Notes under the pieces: model-generated
What the model was told of the DNA's origin: nothing
Seen by the model: only the letters and a program-made list of their open reading frames with translations
Databases searched by the model: none
Shown here: positions 1-7,985 of the stretch, one piece after another
Layout: every line of letters begins with the position of its first letter
Numbering within the stretch: position 1 is the first letter of the stretch
Source of the DNA: Pseudomonadota bacterium
GTDB lineage: Bacteria > Pseudomonadota > Alphaproteobacteria > Rhizobiales > Kaistiaceae
NCBI GenBank assembly: GCA_023391905.1
Contig: JAEWAD010000382.1
Span: 1-45,545, forward strand
DNA: 45,545 nt
Reading direction: 5' to 3'
Position numbers and translations under genes: made by a program

Positions 1-31
1 GTGCCACGCGGCACCGCCTCCGCCGGTTCAC

Positions 32-1162
32 TCAGAGAACGGCCTCGATCGCCGCGACATCGACCGCCTTGTAGTCGTCCGAAAGCTGGAACGCGTCCGC
101 ATCGGCCTTGACCTTGGCATGGTCGAAATCATTCGCAGCCGGGATCAGCTGGTTGGACGTGACGTCCTCCGCCTTGAACACCTTCGACACCTGGCCGATC
201 TCGGCGATGGCGTCGAAGTAGTTCTGCCAGCTCTCCGGATCGTGGAAGCCCCAGGCCTTGCGATTGTCCCAGTTCGCCCGCATCAGCGCGGTCTGCTGCA
301 TCAGCGATTCCGTCGCCACCGTCGGGTTCATCTGGCTGGCGAGACCCGGGAACTGCTCCATGGTGATCTGCGTCGCGGCGCGCGGGTTCTGCCATGCGAA
401 TTCGAGGCCCATGGCCCAACCGCGCAGATACTTCTCATAGGCCGCGACCTTGGCCGGATCGGCGAGATCGGCCTTGCGGATGATGAAGGAGTTGGCCGGG
501 AATTTGGAGACGTTCTTGCCGAGCAGGTAGTCGAAATCGAGCCCCTGCCCGCGCCACTGGGCGCGCAGGCCCTCCCACGACAGCGCGGCGTCCGCCTGCC
601 CCTGCGCCAGCGCCTGGCCCCAGGCGCTGACCTCGACATACTTGACCTTGCTGGTGTCAACGCCGGCCGCGGCCAGCATCGGATTGGTGATCGCCTGCCA
701 GCCGGCCGAGCCGAGCGCGATGGTCTTGCCTTCCAGGCCCTTCAGGTCCGCAGGCGCCTTGCCCTTCGGGAAGGCGAAGTCGAACACGTCACCGGCCATC
801 ACGTGATAGATCGAGACGAGATCCATGCCCTGCTCGAGGCCAAGCGACAGGATGCCGGGAGACGGATAGCCGAAGTCCGACTGGTTCTGGTCGACGAGCT
901 TGACCGTCGCGGTGCCGTCCTGCGGGCCGGCTTCGATCGTCGTCTCCAGGTCGCCGAAATAGCCGTACTTCTTCGCGATCCAGTAGGCGAAGTCGTCGAC
1001 AACCTCGAGCGTGCCGCGCGGCGACACCCAGCGCACCGTGATCTCCTCCTCGGCGAGCGCCGAGCCGGCGGCGCCGATGCCGAGCGCCGAGATCGAAATA
1101 CCGGCCGCCGTCACCTGAAGCAGGCGGCGACGACTGATCGTCATATTCGAAATATTCGTCAT
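32..1162 (-). CDS. ABC transporter substrate-binding protein, NMT1/SsuA/TauA-like
   Basis: Periplasmic binding protein of an ABC importer of the nitrate/sulfonate/taurine class. The 376-aa product begins with a twin-arginine-like signal (SRRRLLQV, then a hydrophobic stretch ending in ALAEEE), so export by Tat is likely. The mature part has the two-lobed SsuA/NMT1-like fold (ITVRWVSPRG near the start, DLKGLEGKTIALGS in the middle). I chose the ATG at 1162 because GAGGG lies 7 nt upstream; a start at 1189 would add nine residues ahead of the signal. It is the last gene of a three-gene run with permease and ATPase, gap 36 nt. The substrate cannot be read from sequence; sulfonates, pyrimidine-like compounds or other small organics are possible. 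Confidence 0.85.
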   Translation of the reverse strand: MTNISNMTISRRRLLQVTAAGISISALGIGAAGSALAEEEITVRWVSPRGTLEVVDDFAYWIAKKYGYFGDLETTIEAGPQDGTATVKLVDQNQSDFGYPSPGILSLGLEQGMDLVSIYHVMAGDVFDFAFPKGKAPADLKGLEGKTIALGSAGWQAITNPMLAAAGVDTSKVKYVEVSAWGQALAQGQADAALSWEGLRAQWRGQGLDFDYLLGKNVSKFPANSFIIRKADLADPAKVAAYEKYLRGWAMGLEFAWQNPRAATQITMEQFPGLASQMNPTVATESLMQQTALMRANWDNRKAWGFHDPESWQNYFDAIAEIGQVSKVFKAEDVTSNQLIPAANDFDHAKVKADADAFQLSDDYKAVDVAAIEAVL

Positions 1163-1198
1163 TGCAGTTCCCTCGTTTCTGTCAGGCAACGGCCGGTG

Positions 1199-2050
1199 TC
1201 AGGCTTCCCAATTGGCCCATTTCTTTCCGACCCAGAAGAAGAAGACGTAGATCGAGATACCAATGATCGCGAGTAGCGTGATGACCGCGAAGAATTGCGG
1301 CATGCGGATCATCGACGAGTAGTAGTTGAGGCGGTTGCCGAGACCTTCGGCGCCGCCCACCATCTCGGCGCCGACCGTCGTCAGCAGGCCGAAGATCGAA
1401 CCGACCATGAGGCCGACGATGATCATCGGCATGGCCATCGGAATGCGGATCTTCGTGAAGATCTGGAAGGTCGACGCGCCGAAGGAGCGGGCCAGCGCGA
1501 TCTTGGCGAGATCGACGCGCCGGAAACCGGTCGCCGAATTGATCATCACCATCGGTCCGGACGCGAGCGCCACGGCGATGATGCGCGGCTCCCAGCCGAA
1601 GCCGAAGCGCAGCACCAGGAGCGGCACGAGCGCCAGCATCGGCGTCGTCACCAGCAGCAGGATGTAGGGCGTGACGATCTTCTCGACGAAGGGAAACTGG
1701 GTGATCACCGCGGCAAGGACGAAGCCGATCGAGGCGCCGATCGAGAAGCCGATCAGCAATTCGCAGATAGTGACGATCAGGTGCGGCCAGATGAACGGCC
1801 ATTCCGTGATCAGCGCCATGCCGATCTGGCTCGGCTTGGGCATGATGTATTGCGGCACGTTGAAGACGCCGAGCAGGATCTCGGCGCCGCCGATAATGAC
1901 GACGGCAACGAGTATGATGACGAAGGTCTCGAACGCGCTGCGGCCACCGCCCGAGGCAAGGGCGGAGAAACCGCCGGTCAGGCCGGACCCGCCCCCGCTC
2001 TCCTGCTTGGCGCCGAACGTCGGAATCTGGTCGCGAAGTTGACTGTCCAC
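1199..2050 (-). CDS. ABC transporter permease, SsuC/TauC-like
   Basis: Inner-membrane permease of the same importer, 283 aa, typical for the family. About six hydrophobic segments are visible, starting with FVIILVAVVIIGGAEILLGV near residue 45. The cytoplasmic loop carries the EAA-like motif that docks the ATPase (ALARSFGASTFQIFTKIRIP around residue 190). The start codon is GTG at 2050, with AGGA nine nt upstream. It lies 30 nt after the ATPase gene and 36 nt before the binding-protein gene, so one transcript is likely. The first 45 residues are Gly/Ser-rich and probably an unstructured cytoplasmic tail. Confidence 0.88.
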   Translation of the reverse strand: MDSQLRDQIPTFGAKQESGGGSGLTGGFSALASGGGRSAFETFVIILVAVVIIGGAEILLGVFNVPQYIMPKPSQIGMALITEWPFIWPHLIVTICELLIGFSIGASIGFVLAAVITQFPFVEKIVTPYILLLVTTPMLALVPLLVLRFGFGWEPRIIAVALASGPMVMINSATGFRRVDLAKIALARSFGASTFQIFTKIRIPMAMPMIIVGLMVGSIFGLLTTVGAEMVGGAEGLGNRLNYYSSMIRMPQFFAVITLLAIIGISIYVFFFWVGKKWANWEA

Positions 2051-2080
2051 GTGAGCTATCCTTGAACTTTGTCGCGACCG

Positions 2081-2917
2081 TCAGGGCCTGCGGTGATCGA
2101 TCATCGCCTTGATGGCATTGACGCGTTCGATGAACTCCGGCGTCGACTGCAGATCGACGCCTCGCGGGCGCGGCAGGTCGACGTCGACGATCTCCTGGAT
2201 GCGCCCCGGCCGGGCCGACATCACGACGATCCGGTCGGCGAGGAATAGCGCCTCGACGATCGAGTGGGTGATGAAGATGATCGTCTTCTTCGTCTCCATC
2301 CAGATTTCCTGGATGAGCAGGTTCATCTCGTCGCGCGTGAAGGCGTCGAGCGCGCCGAACGGCTCGTCCATCAGCAGCACCGAAGGATTGACGGCGAGAC
2401 TGCGCACGATAGATGCGCGTTGCTGCATGCCACCGGAGAGCTCGCGCGGCATCTTGGTCTCGAACCCCTTGAGCCCGACCCGCTCCAGCAAGGCCCTGAT
2501 CCGCGCCGTGTCGGGCGGAACCTTCTTCAGCTCGAAGGGAAGCGCGATGTTCTTTTCGAGATTGCGCCAGGGCAGCAGGTTCGCCTCCTGGAAGATCATG
2601 GCGATCTCCGGATGCGGCTTGAGGATCGGTTCCTGACCGAGGCGGATGCACCCGCCGCTCAACCCATGCAGGCCCGCCATCGACCACAGCAAGGTCGACT
2701 TGCCGCAGCCCGACGGCCCGAGGATGCAAAGGAACTCGCCCTCGCGTACCTCCAGCGAAACATTGTCGAGTGCGTGCACGACGCCACTGCGAGCCTGGTA
2801 GAACTTGCTCGCCCCCTCGACGACCATCTTGGTCGCCATCTTCGATGCATCGCCACGCGATGAATCGAGAGCCCCGTTAGCGTTCACGCCAGCGCCCTCC
2901 ATCTTCCCCGATGCCAC
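2081..2917 (-). CDS. ABC transporter ATP-binding protein, SsuB/TauB-like
   Basis: ATPase subunit energising the importer. All nucleotide-binding motifs are present: Walker A GPSGCGKST, Q-loop in IFQEANLLPW, signature LSGGMQQR, Walker B VLLMDEPFGALD and the switch histidine in FITHS. The listed start is a GTG at 2917 with AAGGG five nt upstream. In-frame ATGs at 2902, 2836 and 2824 are alternatives, and the first 31 residues do not look like ABC domain, so the true start may be further in. First gene of the importer operon, facing away from the RpiR-type regulator across 333 bp. Confidence 0.88.
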   Translation of the reverse strand: MASGKMEGAGVNANGALDSSRGDASKMATKMVVEGASKFYQARSGVVHALDNVSLEVREGEFLCILGPSGCGKSTLLWSMAGLHGLSGGCIRLGQEPILKPHPEIAMIFQEANLLPWRNLEKNIALPFELKKVPPDTARIRALLERVGLKGFETKMPRELSGGMQQRASIVRSLAVNPSVLLMDEPFGALDAFTRDEMNLLIQEIWMETKKTIIFITHSIVEALFLADRIVVMSARPGRIQEIVDVDLPRPRGVDLQSTPEFIERVNAIKAMIDHRRP

Positions 2918-3061
2918 GCCGGCCCTTGAGGCGCATCCGCAGCTTGTTCCCCAACCGCCTTTAGCGACGGCTCATTCCTGAAAGCATGTTACACAATCGA
3001 ACCTGACGCAAGGGCAAAACAGCATCCAGCCAGGAATTTACCAAACTCTTCTAAGTGTCTG

Positions 3062-3099
3062 TTTCGAAATGAATAAATTGTATTCGTATGAGGAATTCC
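3062..3099. promoter_or_regulatory. Palindrome cluster in the divergent promoter region
   Basis: The 333-bp gap between the ABC importer and the RpiR-type regulator contains an AT-rich island. In it sit three palindromes in 38 bp: TTTCGAAA (3062-3069), GAATA-5 nt-TATTC (3071-3085) and GGAATTCC (3092-3099). Such a cluster between a regulator and a divergent transport operon is a natural operator candidate. That it binds the adjacent regulator is inference; I did not fix a -35/-10 pair. The rest of the gap shows no gene. Confidence 0.4.
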
Positions 3100-3250
3100 G
3101 GCTGACGATCTTCTATTTTCGGCGCCGGAACGACCGCCTGTTCGCTTGCCGCATTCCAAGATTCGTGTAATTCACTTACGTCAGGAGCCGCAACAATCCG
3201 CGTTCGGGATCATCGCGAGCCTCGCAGATCGGGCCAGGAACTTGAACGAA

Positions 3251-4186
3251 ATGACCAAGCGCAGCCCCTCGCAGACGAACGCCGCCATCGACATCGTCTC
3301 GCGCATCGAGCGGGTCGAGGGAGATCTGTCCCCCGCGGAGCGCCGGGTCGCCGAAATCGTCCGGCAGGATTTCGAGGCCGCCACCCGACTGACGATTTCG
3401 GAGCTCTCGTCCAAAGCGGGCGTGAGCCAGCCGACCGTGACACGGTTCTGCCGCTCGGTGGGCTGCTCTTCGTTCAACGAATTCAAACTGGGCCTGGCGA
3501 CCACCCTGACGGTCGCCGCCGTCTATCTGCGGTCCGATCGCGTCTTCAGCGACGACGTCGGCCAGCTGGCGCAGACGATCATGATGCGCGCCGCGACGAC
3601 GGTGCGCGAGACGCTGGACCAGCTGGACACGGTCGCGGTCGGGACGGCGATCGACGCCTTCGCCAAGGCGCGGCGCATCGACATCTATGGGCAGGGCGGC
3701 GGCTCGGCCGCGCTCGCCGACGACGCCAAGCTTCGCCTGTTCCGGCTCGGAATTCCCGTCTCCGCCTATGCCGACAGCCACCAGATGCGGATGTCGGCAG
3801 CCACGCTGCAGCCTGGCGACGCTGTCTTCGCCATTTCCAACAGCGGCCGGTCGCGCGCCGTCATCGAGGCCGTCGAGATCGCCGGCTCCTTCGGGGCCAC
3901 CACCGTGGCCCTCACGCGACCCGACACGCCGCTGGCCGAGGCAGCGCAGGTCTTGATCCCGAGCTCCATCGCGGAGGACGAGAACGTCCTACTGCCGACG
4001 CCGTCGCGCTACGCCCATATGGCGGTGATCGATACGATCGCGGCCGGTGTGGCCGTAAAGCTCGGCAGCAAGGGGCGGGAGGCCCTGCGTCGCGTCCGCT
4101 ACACGGTCGCGAGCATCGGCATCGCCATCCCCACCCCTTCGACCGATCCGGGCCCGCTGACCCGGACCTCAAAGCAGCGGGAGTAG
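3251..4186 (+). CDS. MurR/RpiR family transcriptional regulator
   Basis: DNA-binding regulator of 311 aa with the RpiR layout. The N-terminal HTH_6 domain (residues ~10-90) includes LSPAERRVAEIV and the recognition-helix segment SSKAGVSQPTVTRFCRS. The SIS domain (residues ~130-290) includes IDIYGQGGGSAALADDAKLRLF and VFAISNSGRSRAVIEAVEIA, the sugar-phosphate-binding type of loop. I chose ATG 3251 (AGGA 11 nt upstream) over the ATG at 3146, because the 35 extra residues are not family-like. It is divergent from the ABC importer and probably controls it. SIS domains usually sense phosphosugars or related phosphates, which would be an unusual signal for a sulfonate-type importer. Confidence 0.9.
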   Translation: MTKRSPSQTNAAIDIVSRIERVEGDLSPAERRVAEIVRQDFEAATRLTISELSSKAGVSQPTVTRFCRSVGCSSFNEFKLGLATTLTVAAVYLRSDRVFSDDVGQLAQTIMMRAATTVRETLDQLDTVAVGTAIDAFAKARRIDIYGQGGGSAALADDAKLRLFRLGIPVSAYADSHQMRMSAATLQPGDAVFAISNSGRSRAVIEAVEIAGSFGATTVALTRPDTPLAEAAQVLIPSSIAEDENVLLPTPSRYAHMAVIDTIAAGVAVKLGSKGREALRRVRYTVASIGIAIPTPSTDPGPLTRTSKQRE

Positions 4187-4228
4187 CGCCCCCCCCCCGC
4201 ACGCGGGTGACGGCGAACCGCGCAGGCG

Positions 4229-4708
4229 TCAACCGAGGATCAGGGGCTCGGCCTGCACCTGGCGCAGCAAATCGCCCAGCCCCGCATCGGAGACCAGATC
4301 GATCGCTTCCGACAAGCCGCACCAGCGGCGCTTGCGCGCGTCGCGCTCGCGCCACTGCAGCAGCGTGCCTCGAACCCGCAACCCGAACATCGTCACGCGG
4401 CAATCGATCGTCGACTGGTCACGCAGGATCTTGTCGTAGCTGTACGAGCCAAACGGGTCCGAGCTGACGTCGCCGAACACGCCGGCCTCCTCGAAGGCCT
4501 CTTGCGCGGCACTGTCGGCCGCGGTCCGGCCCTCGACGATCCAGCCCTTGGGGCAGAGCCAGCGGCCACGCTCGCGCGAGGTGACGAGAAGAATGCGCAC
4601 CTCTCCGCTGCGATTCCGTCGCCACGGCAGGGCGCCGTACTGCTGATAGGTGTCACTCGCCTCGACAAAGCGGTGCCGCGAGGGGCGCTCCAGGATCAAC
4701 TCATCCAT
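4229..4708 (-). CDS. Nudix hydrolase, diphosphoinositol-polyphosphatase-like subgroup
   Basis: Nudix enzyme of 159 aa that would hydrolyse a nucleoside diphosphate linked to some other group; substrate unknown. The Nudix box runs from PKGWIVEG to QEAFEEAGVFG and keeps the catalytic QExxEE core. The first Glu of the textbook box (Gx5E) is Arg here, which is common in small alphaproteobacterial Nudix proteins of the DIPP-like subgroup. ATG 4708 has a good AAGGAG ribosome site; a longer frame to 4873 is open but adds 55 residues of no Nudix character. It is convergent with the RpiR gene, 42 bp apart, and stands alone. Confidence 0.85.
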   Translation of the reverse strand: MDELILERPSRHRFVEASDTYQQYGALPWRRNRSGEVRILLVTSRERGRWLCPKGWIVEGRTAADSAAQEAFEEAGVFGDVSSDPFGSYSYDKILRDQSTIDCRVTMFGLRVRGTLLQWRERDARKRRWCGLSEAIDLVSDAGLGDLLRQVQAEPLILG

Positions 4709-5408
4709 CGGCGCGCTCCTTCGCCCGCCATAGATGGCGCGCAACACCGCGCGCGGGTGCGACCCGCCCATGCTCCGACGAAACAAAAGAGGCCCTCGGC
4801 AATTGAGGCTCTCGAGATCCCGGCGTTGAGAAAGAAAATGCAACAAACATCGAAAGCTCCGGTGACGTGCCAATACGAGACACGATCATCTGCCTGCAAA
4901 TCCAGGATCGAGGGAGCCGGAGTGGAAAGAACTGTGCAGACCTCAGTTCACATTTAATCCACCTCCGGAAAAAACGCGCGTTTTTCCGGAGCACCTTGAG
5001 CCCAAGGGGTAAGTCATTCTAGCCATGGACATCTTCATAGCGCATGATTCTGACTGAATTAAGATGGATCTTAGGAAACTGTGAAGTCGGTCACAAGCTG
5101 TCATGACTTGAAATCCGGACAGCGGATGAAGTTGACCAGCCGGCAAGCTCGCCTGGAAAGAAGAGCACAAGGTCTCCCAGGGCCCGGAAATCGGCCGACC
5201 AAGGTAAAATCATCGTCCTTACGCGTTGATCCGACCAGGTCGCGATGGCGCGAACACTGACTGCGCAGGGGAGAGTTGGTGGATCCGGCGTCCACTAAGC
5301 GGCCCGGAGCGCTCGCTGGACGGGCCAAGCGAATCCGCTTCCGCACCAAGCCACAACAAGTCCAGCGCTGTCGCGCTGGCCGGCTATTCATCGATGGAAA
5401 TAAGTGAG
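4709..5408. other. 700-bp gene-poor stretch between Nudix gene and tRNA-Pro
   Basis: I see no convincing protein gene here on either strand; the open frames lack ribosome sites and family resemblance. It holds one perfect hairpin at 4963-4991 next to a Shine-Dalgarno and an AUG-UGA on the minus strand (entered separately). The part at 5030-5100 is locally AT-richer and could hold promoters. An unrecognised small RNA is possible, but I could not identify one. Confidence 0.5.
4963..4991 (-). promoter_or_regulatory. Perfect 11-bp hairpin covering a Shine-Dalgarno of a start-stop mini-ORF
   Basis: CTCCGGAAAAA at 4963-4973 and its reverse complement at 4981-4991 enclose a 7-nt loop. There is no T-run at the far end, so it is not a standard terminator. 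On the minus strand the stem is followed by GGAGG (its first bases lie in the stem), then TGGATTAA, ATG (4953-4951) and at once TGA (4950-4948). It lies about 240 nt upstream of the Nudix start. A regulatory role is inference. Confidence 0.35.
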
Positions 5409-5485
5409 TGGTCGGAACGGCAGGATTTGAACCTGCGACCCCTTGTCCCCCAGACAAGTGCGCTACCAGGCTGCGCTACGCTCCG
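5409..5485 (-). tRNA. tRNA-Pro(GGG)
   Basis: A complete 77-nt tRNA with encoded CCA. On the minus strand it starts CGGAGCG at 5485 and the 3' acceptor half CGTTCCG is followed by ACCA; one G-T pair interrupts an otherwise perfect 7-bp stem. The anticodon stem CTTGT/ACAAG closes the loop CTGGGGG, giving anticodon GGG (proline). The T arm contains GGTTCAAATCC. It lies downstream of the merR gene on the same strand. Confidence 0.95.
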
Positions 5486-5668
5486 TCACCAGCGGAAAAT
5501 CCGCATTTCTTCCCAGAGACTTGGCTCTGGCGTGGCCTTGGCCACGCGGTACCGATGGGGGTCGGCAACCGATGCGCCGCTGTTAGCATGGTTCGATCGC
5601 GCTTGTCACCGGCAATTTGCTAACGGCGCTGAACCGCGCGCTCATTTCGGTGGATTGCTCAGAACACC

Positions 5669-6514
5669 CTAGCGCACGTTATCGAGGATGCGCTTGCATT
5701 CGAGCAATTCCATCAACGTGGCACGAAGCTGCTCGCGATCCGAACTCGACAGCATCTGCCCGCCCCGCTCGACCGAAGACGACCTTGTCGTTTCCGCCGG
5801 CTGGCGCGGCTGCGCTGCGGGAACGTAGCCGGACAGATCGTCGGCCGGCTCGGCGTCGGGCTGGAAATGCGGCGTGGCGGGCGGCGCCTGCCACGACCGC
5901 GCGGGTGCTGCCTCCGGCCTCGGGCGATAGTCGTCGGCCGAGGTCTCGAGATCAGGCGGCGCGACCGGAATGCGCGAGGGCCCATTGGGCGGATCGACGC
6001 GACCATCCGGATAGTGGCGAGGCTGACGCTCGACAGCGGCCCGAACCGATGCCTCGAGGTCATCGTCGGATGGGTCCGGAGGCGCGCCGAAGCTCGGCTC
6101 GCGCCGGCCACCGATACCGACCTCGCCATGCGGCGGATCGTCGAAATCCTCGCTCGCATCCGGCAGGTCGAAACCCTGATCCTGGAGAATATCGTCGCCG
6201 TAATCCTCGGCCTCGTCGCCTTCCGGCGCCGGATCCAGGCCAATGCCCTGGCCCGCCCCGATGACGTGCCGCGCGCCCTGTTCCTTCAGGATGCGCTGGA
6301 CACCCTTGATCGTGTAGCCCTCGCCATAGAGAAGGCGCCGGATACCGCGCAGAAGGTCGACATCGTCGGGCCGGTAGTAGCGCCGACCGCCGCCGCGCTT
6401 CATCGGCTTGATCTGCGTGAACCGCGTTTCCCAGAACCGCAGGACGTGCTGTGGCAGGTCGAGTTCCTCGGCCACCTCACTGATCGTCCGGAAGGCATCA
6501 GGACCCTTGGACAT
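5669..6514 (-). CDS. MerR-family transcriptional regulator with long disordered tail
   Basis: A 281-aa regulator whose first ~80 residues form a MerR winged helix-turn-helix (FRTISEVAEELDLPQHVLRF, GGGRRYYRPDDVDLL). The remaining ~200 residues are rich in Asp, Glu, Pro and Arg and look disordered; no effector domain is visible. ATG 6514 follows a TTG one codon earlier and is preferred. The position directly downstream of ihfA is a conserved arrangement in Hyphomicrobiales. The target genes are unknown. A short conserved-looking C-terminal piece (REQLRATLMELLECKRILDNVR region) may be an interaction helix. Confidence 0.88.
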   Translation of the reverse strand: MSKGPDAFRTISEVAEELDLPQHVLRFWETRFTQIKPMKRGGGRRYYRPDDVDLLRGIRRLLYGEGYTIKGVQRILKEQGARHVIGAGQGIGLDPAPEGDEAEDYGDDILQDQGFDLPDASEDFDDPPHGEVGIGGRREPSFGAPPDPSDDDLEASVRAAVERQPRHYPDGRVDPPNGPSRIPVAPPDLETSADDYRPRPEAAPARSWQAPPATPHFQPDAEPADDLSGYVPAAQPRQPAETTRSSSVERGGQMLSSSDREQLRATLMELLECKRILDNVR

Positions 6515-6556
6515 CAATTCTCACGCTTTGACGCTCGCCTCGGTCGGCTGTGGCGG

Positions 6557-6886
6557 TCACTCGTCCTCGGATGTGTCGTGACCGTTGGGAACGAGCGAGC
6601 CATTGATCCTCTGCTTGAGGACATTGCTGGGCTTGAAAACCATCACGCGACGCGGCGCGATGGGAACCTCTTCACCCGTCTTGGGATTGCGCCCTACCCG
6701 CTCCCCCTTGGAGCGGACCAGGAACGATCCGAACGACGACAGTTTGACAGATTCGCCCCGGACAATGCACGCACTGATCTCGTCGAGAACCAGTTCGACC
6801 AGATCCGCGGACTCCGTCCGCGAAAGACCCACCTTTTGATAAACCGCCTCACAAAGGTCGGCACGCGTCACCGTCTTGCCTGACAT
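6557..6886 (-). CDS. ihfA: Integration host factor subunit alpha
   Basis: Small DNA-bending protein, 109 aa, which pairs with IHF beta to bend DNA at promoters, origins and recombination sites. The HU/IHF fold is clear: N-terminal helices (TRADLCEAVYQKVGLSRTES), then the beta-arm region with GRNPKTGEEVPI and the DNA-contacting RRVMVFKPS. Upstream sequence is open to 6940, but ATG 6886 gives the standard N-terminus. It lies 42 nt before merR and about 120 nt after fabH on the same strand. The acidic tail (HDTSEDE) is a normal variable end. Confidence 0.95.
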   Translation of the reverse strand: MSGKTVTRADLCEAVYQKVGLSRTESADLVELVLDEISACIVRGESVKLSSFGSFLVRSKGERVGRNPKTGEEVPIAPRRVMVFKPSNVLKQRINGSLVPNGHDTSEDE

Positions 6887-7007
6887 GGTCTCGTTTCCCG
6901 ATGTTCTGCTTGGCGACCAACGACATTTCCCCGCCGGCAAGCCTATTGCCAGAGCGGTGACCGGTCAACGTCCTTGATCCTAAGATGCGGGTATCTCTGG
7001 TTTATTC

Positions 7008-7985
7008 CTACCAGCGCAGCAGAACGGAGCCCCAGGTGAAGCCGCCACCCATGGCTTCGAGCAGCACCAGATCACCGCGCTTGATGCGCCCGTCGTCGCG
7101 CGCGACGGAAAGCGCCAGCGGAATCGAGGCGGCGGACGTGTTTCCGTGCGCCGATACGGTGCGAACCACCTTGTCGCTTTCAATGCCGAGCTTCTTGGCA
7201 CTGCCGTCGATGATGCGCAGGTTCGCCTGGTGCGGCACGAACCAATCGACGTCCGCGGCCTCGTAACCCGTGGCGCGGAACGCATCCTCGATCACGTCGG
7301 TGATCATGCCGACGGCATGCTTGAAGACCTCGCGACCCTCCATGCGCAGGTGGCCGACAGTGCCCGTCGAGGACGGACCGCCATCGACATAGAGCTTTTC
7401 GCGATGCCGGCCATCCGAGCGCAGATGCGTCGTCAGCACGCCGCGATCCTCGCGCGTGCCGTCCTGGACGGATGCACCGAGAATGACCGCGCCGGCACCG
7501 TCGCCGAAGAGCACGCAGGTGGTGCGGTCGCTCCAGTCGAGGATGCGCGAGAAAGTCTCCGCGCCGATGACGAGGATGCGCTTCGCCTGGCTCGCCCGGA
7601 TGAAGGCATCGGCCGTCGACAGCGCGAAGACGAAGCCCGAGCAGACCGCCTGCATGTCGAAGGCGGCGCCATGCTCCATGCCGAGCTTGCGCTGCACCGT
7701 GACGGCCGTCGCCGGGAAGGTATCGTCCGGCGTCGCGGTGGCGACGATGATCATGTCGATCTCGCCGACGGTCAGCCCCGCGTCAGCGAGAGCTTCCTTC
7801 GCCGCGGCGGTCGCCAGATCGGACGTCAGCTCACCTTGGGCCGCGATGTGACGCTCCCGAATGCCCGTCCGCTGGACGATCCAGTCGTCCGAGGTCTCGA
7901 CCATCTCCGACAGCTGGGCATTGGTCAGGGTCTTCTCGGGCAGGTAGCTGCCGCAGCCAAGGACGACCGAACGGATGAAACTCAC
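7008..7985 (-). CDS. fabH: Beta-ketoacyl-ACP synthase III
   Basis: Starts fatty acid elongation by condensing acetyl-CoA with malonyl-ACP. The 325-aa thiolase-fold protein has the complete Cys-His-Asn triad: Cys in QAVCSGF, His in WFVPHQANLRI and Asn in AHGNTSAASIP. The GTG start at 7985 overlaps the plsX stop by four bases (GTGA), so the two are translationally coupled. The plsX-fabH pair is a classic lipid-synthesis unit, here followed by ihfA and merR. Confidence 0.96.
   Translation of the reverse strand: MSFIRSVVLGCGSYLPEKTLTNAQLSEMVETSDDWIVQRTGIRERHIAAQGELTSDLATAAAKEALADAGLTVGEIDMIIVATATPDDTFPATAVTVQRKLGMEHGAAFDMQAVCSGFVFALSTADAFIRASQAKRILVIGAETFSRILDWSDRTTCVLFGDGAGAVILGASVQDGTREDRGVLTTHLRSDGRHREKLYVDGGPSSTGTVGHLRMEGREVFKHAVGMITDVIEDAFRATGYEAADVDWFVPHQANLRIIDGSAKKLGIESDKVVRTVSAHGNTSAASIPLALSVARDDGRIKRGDLVLLEAMGGGFTWGSVLLRW

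Noticed and set aside
5531..5546. Hairpin CGTGGC-CTTG-GCCACG between merR and tRNA-Pro as a terminator
   Set aside because: Short stem and no T-run on the minus strand; could be chance.
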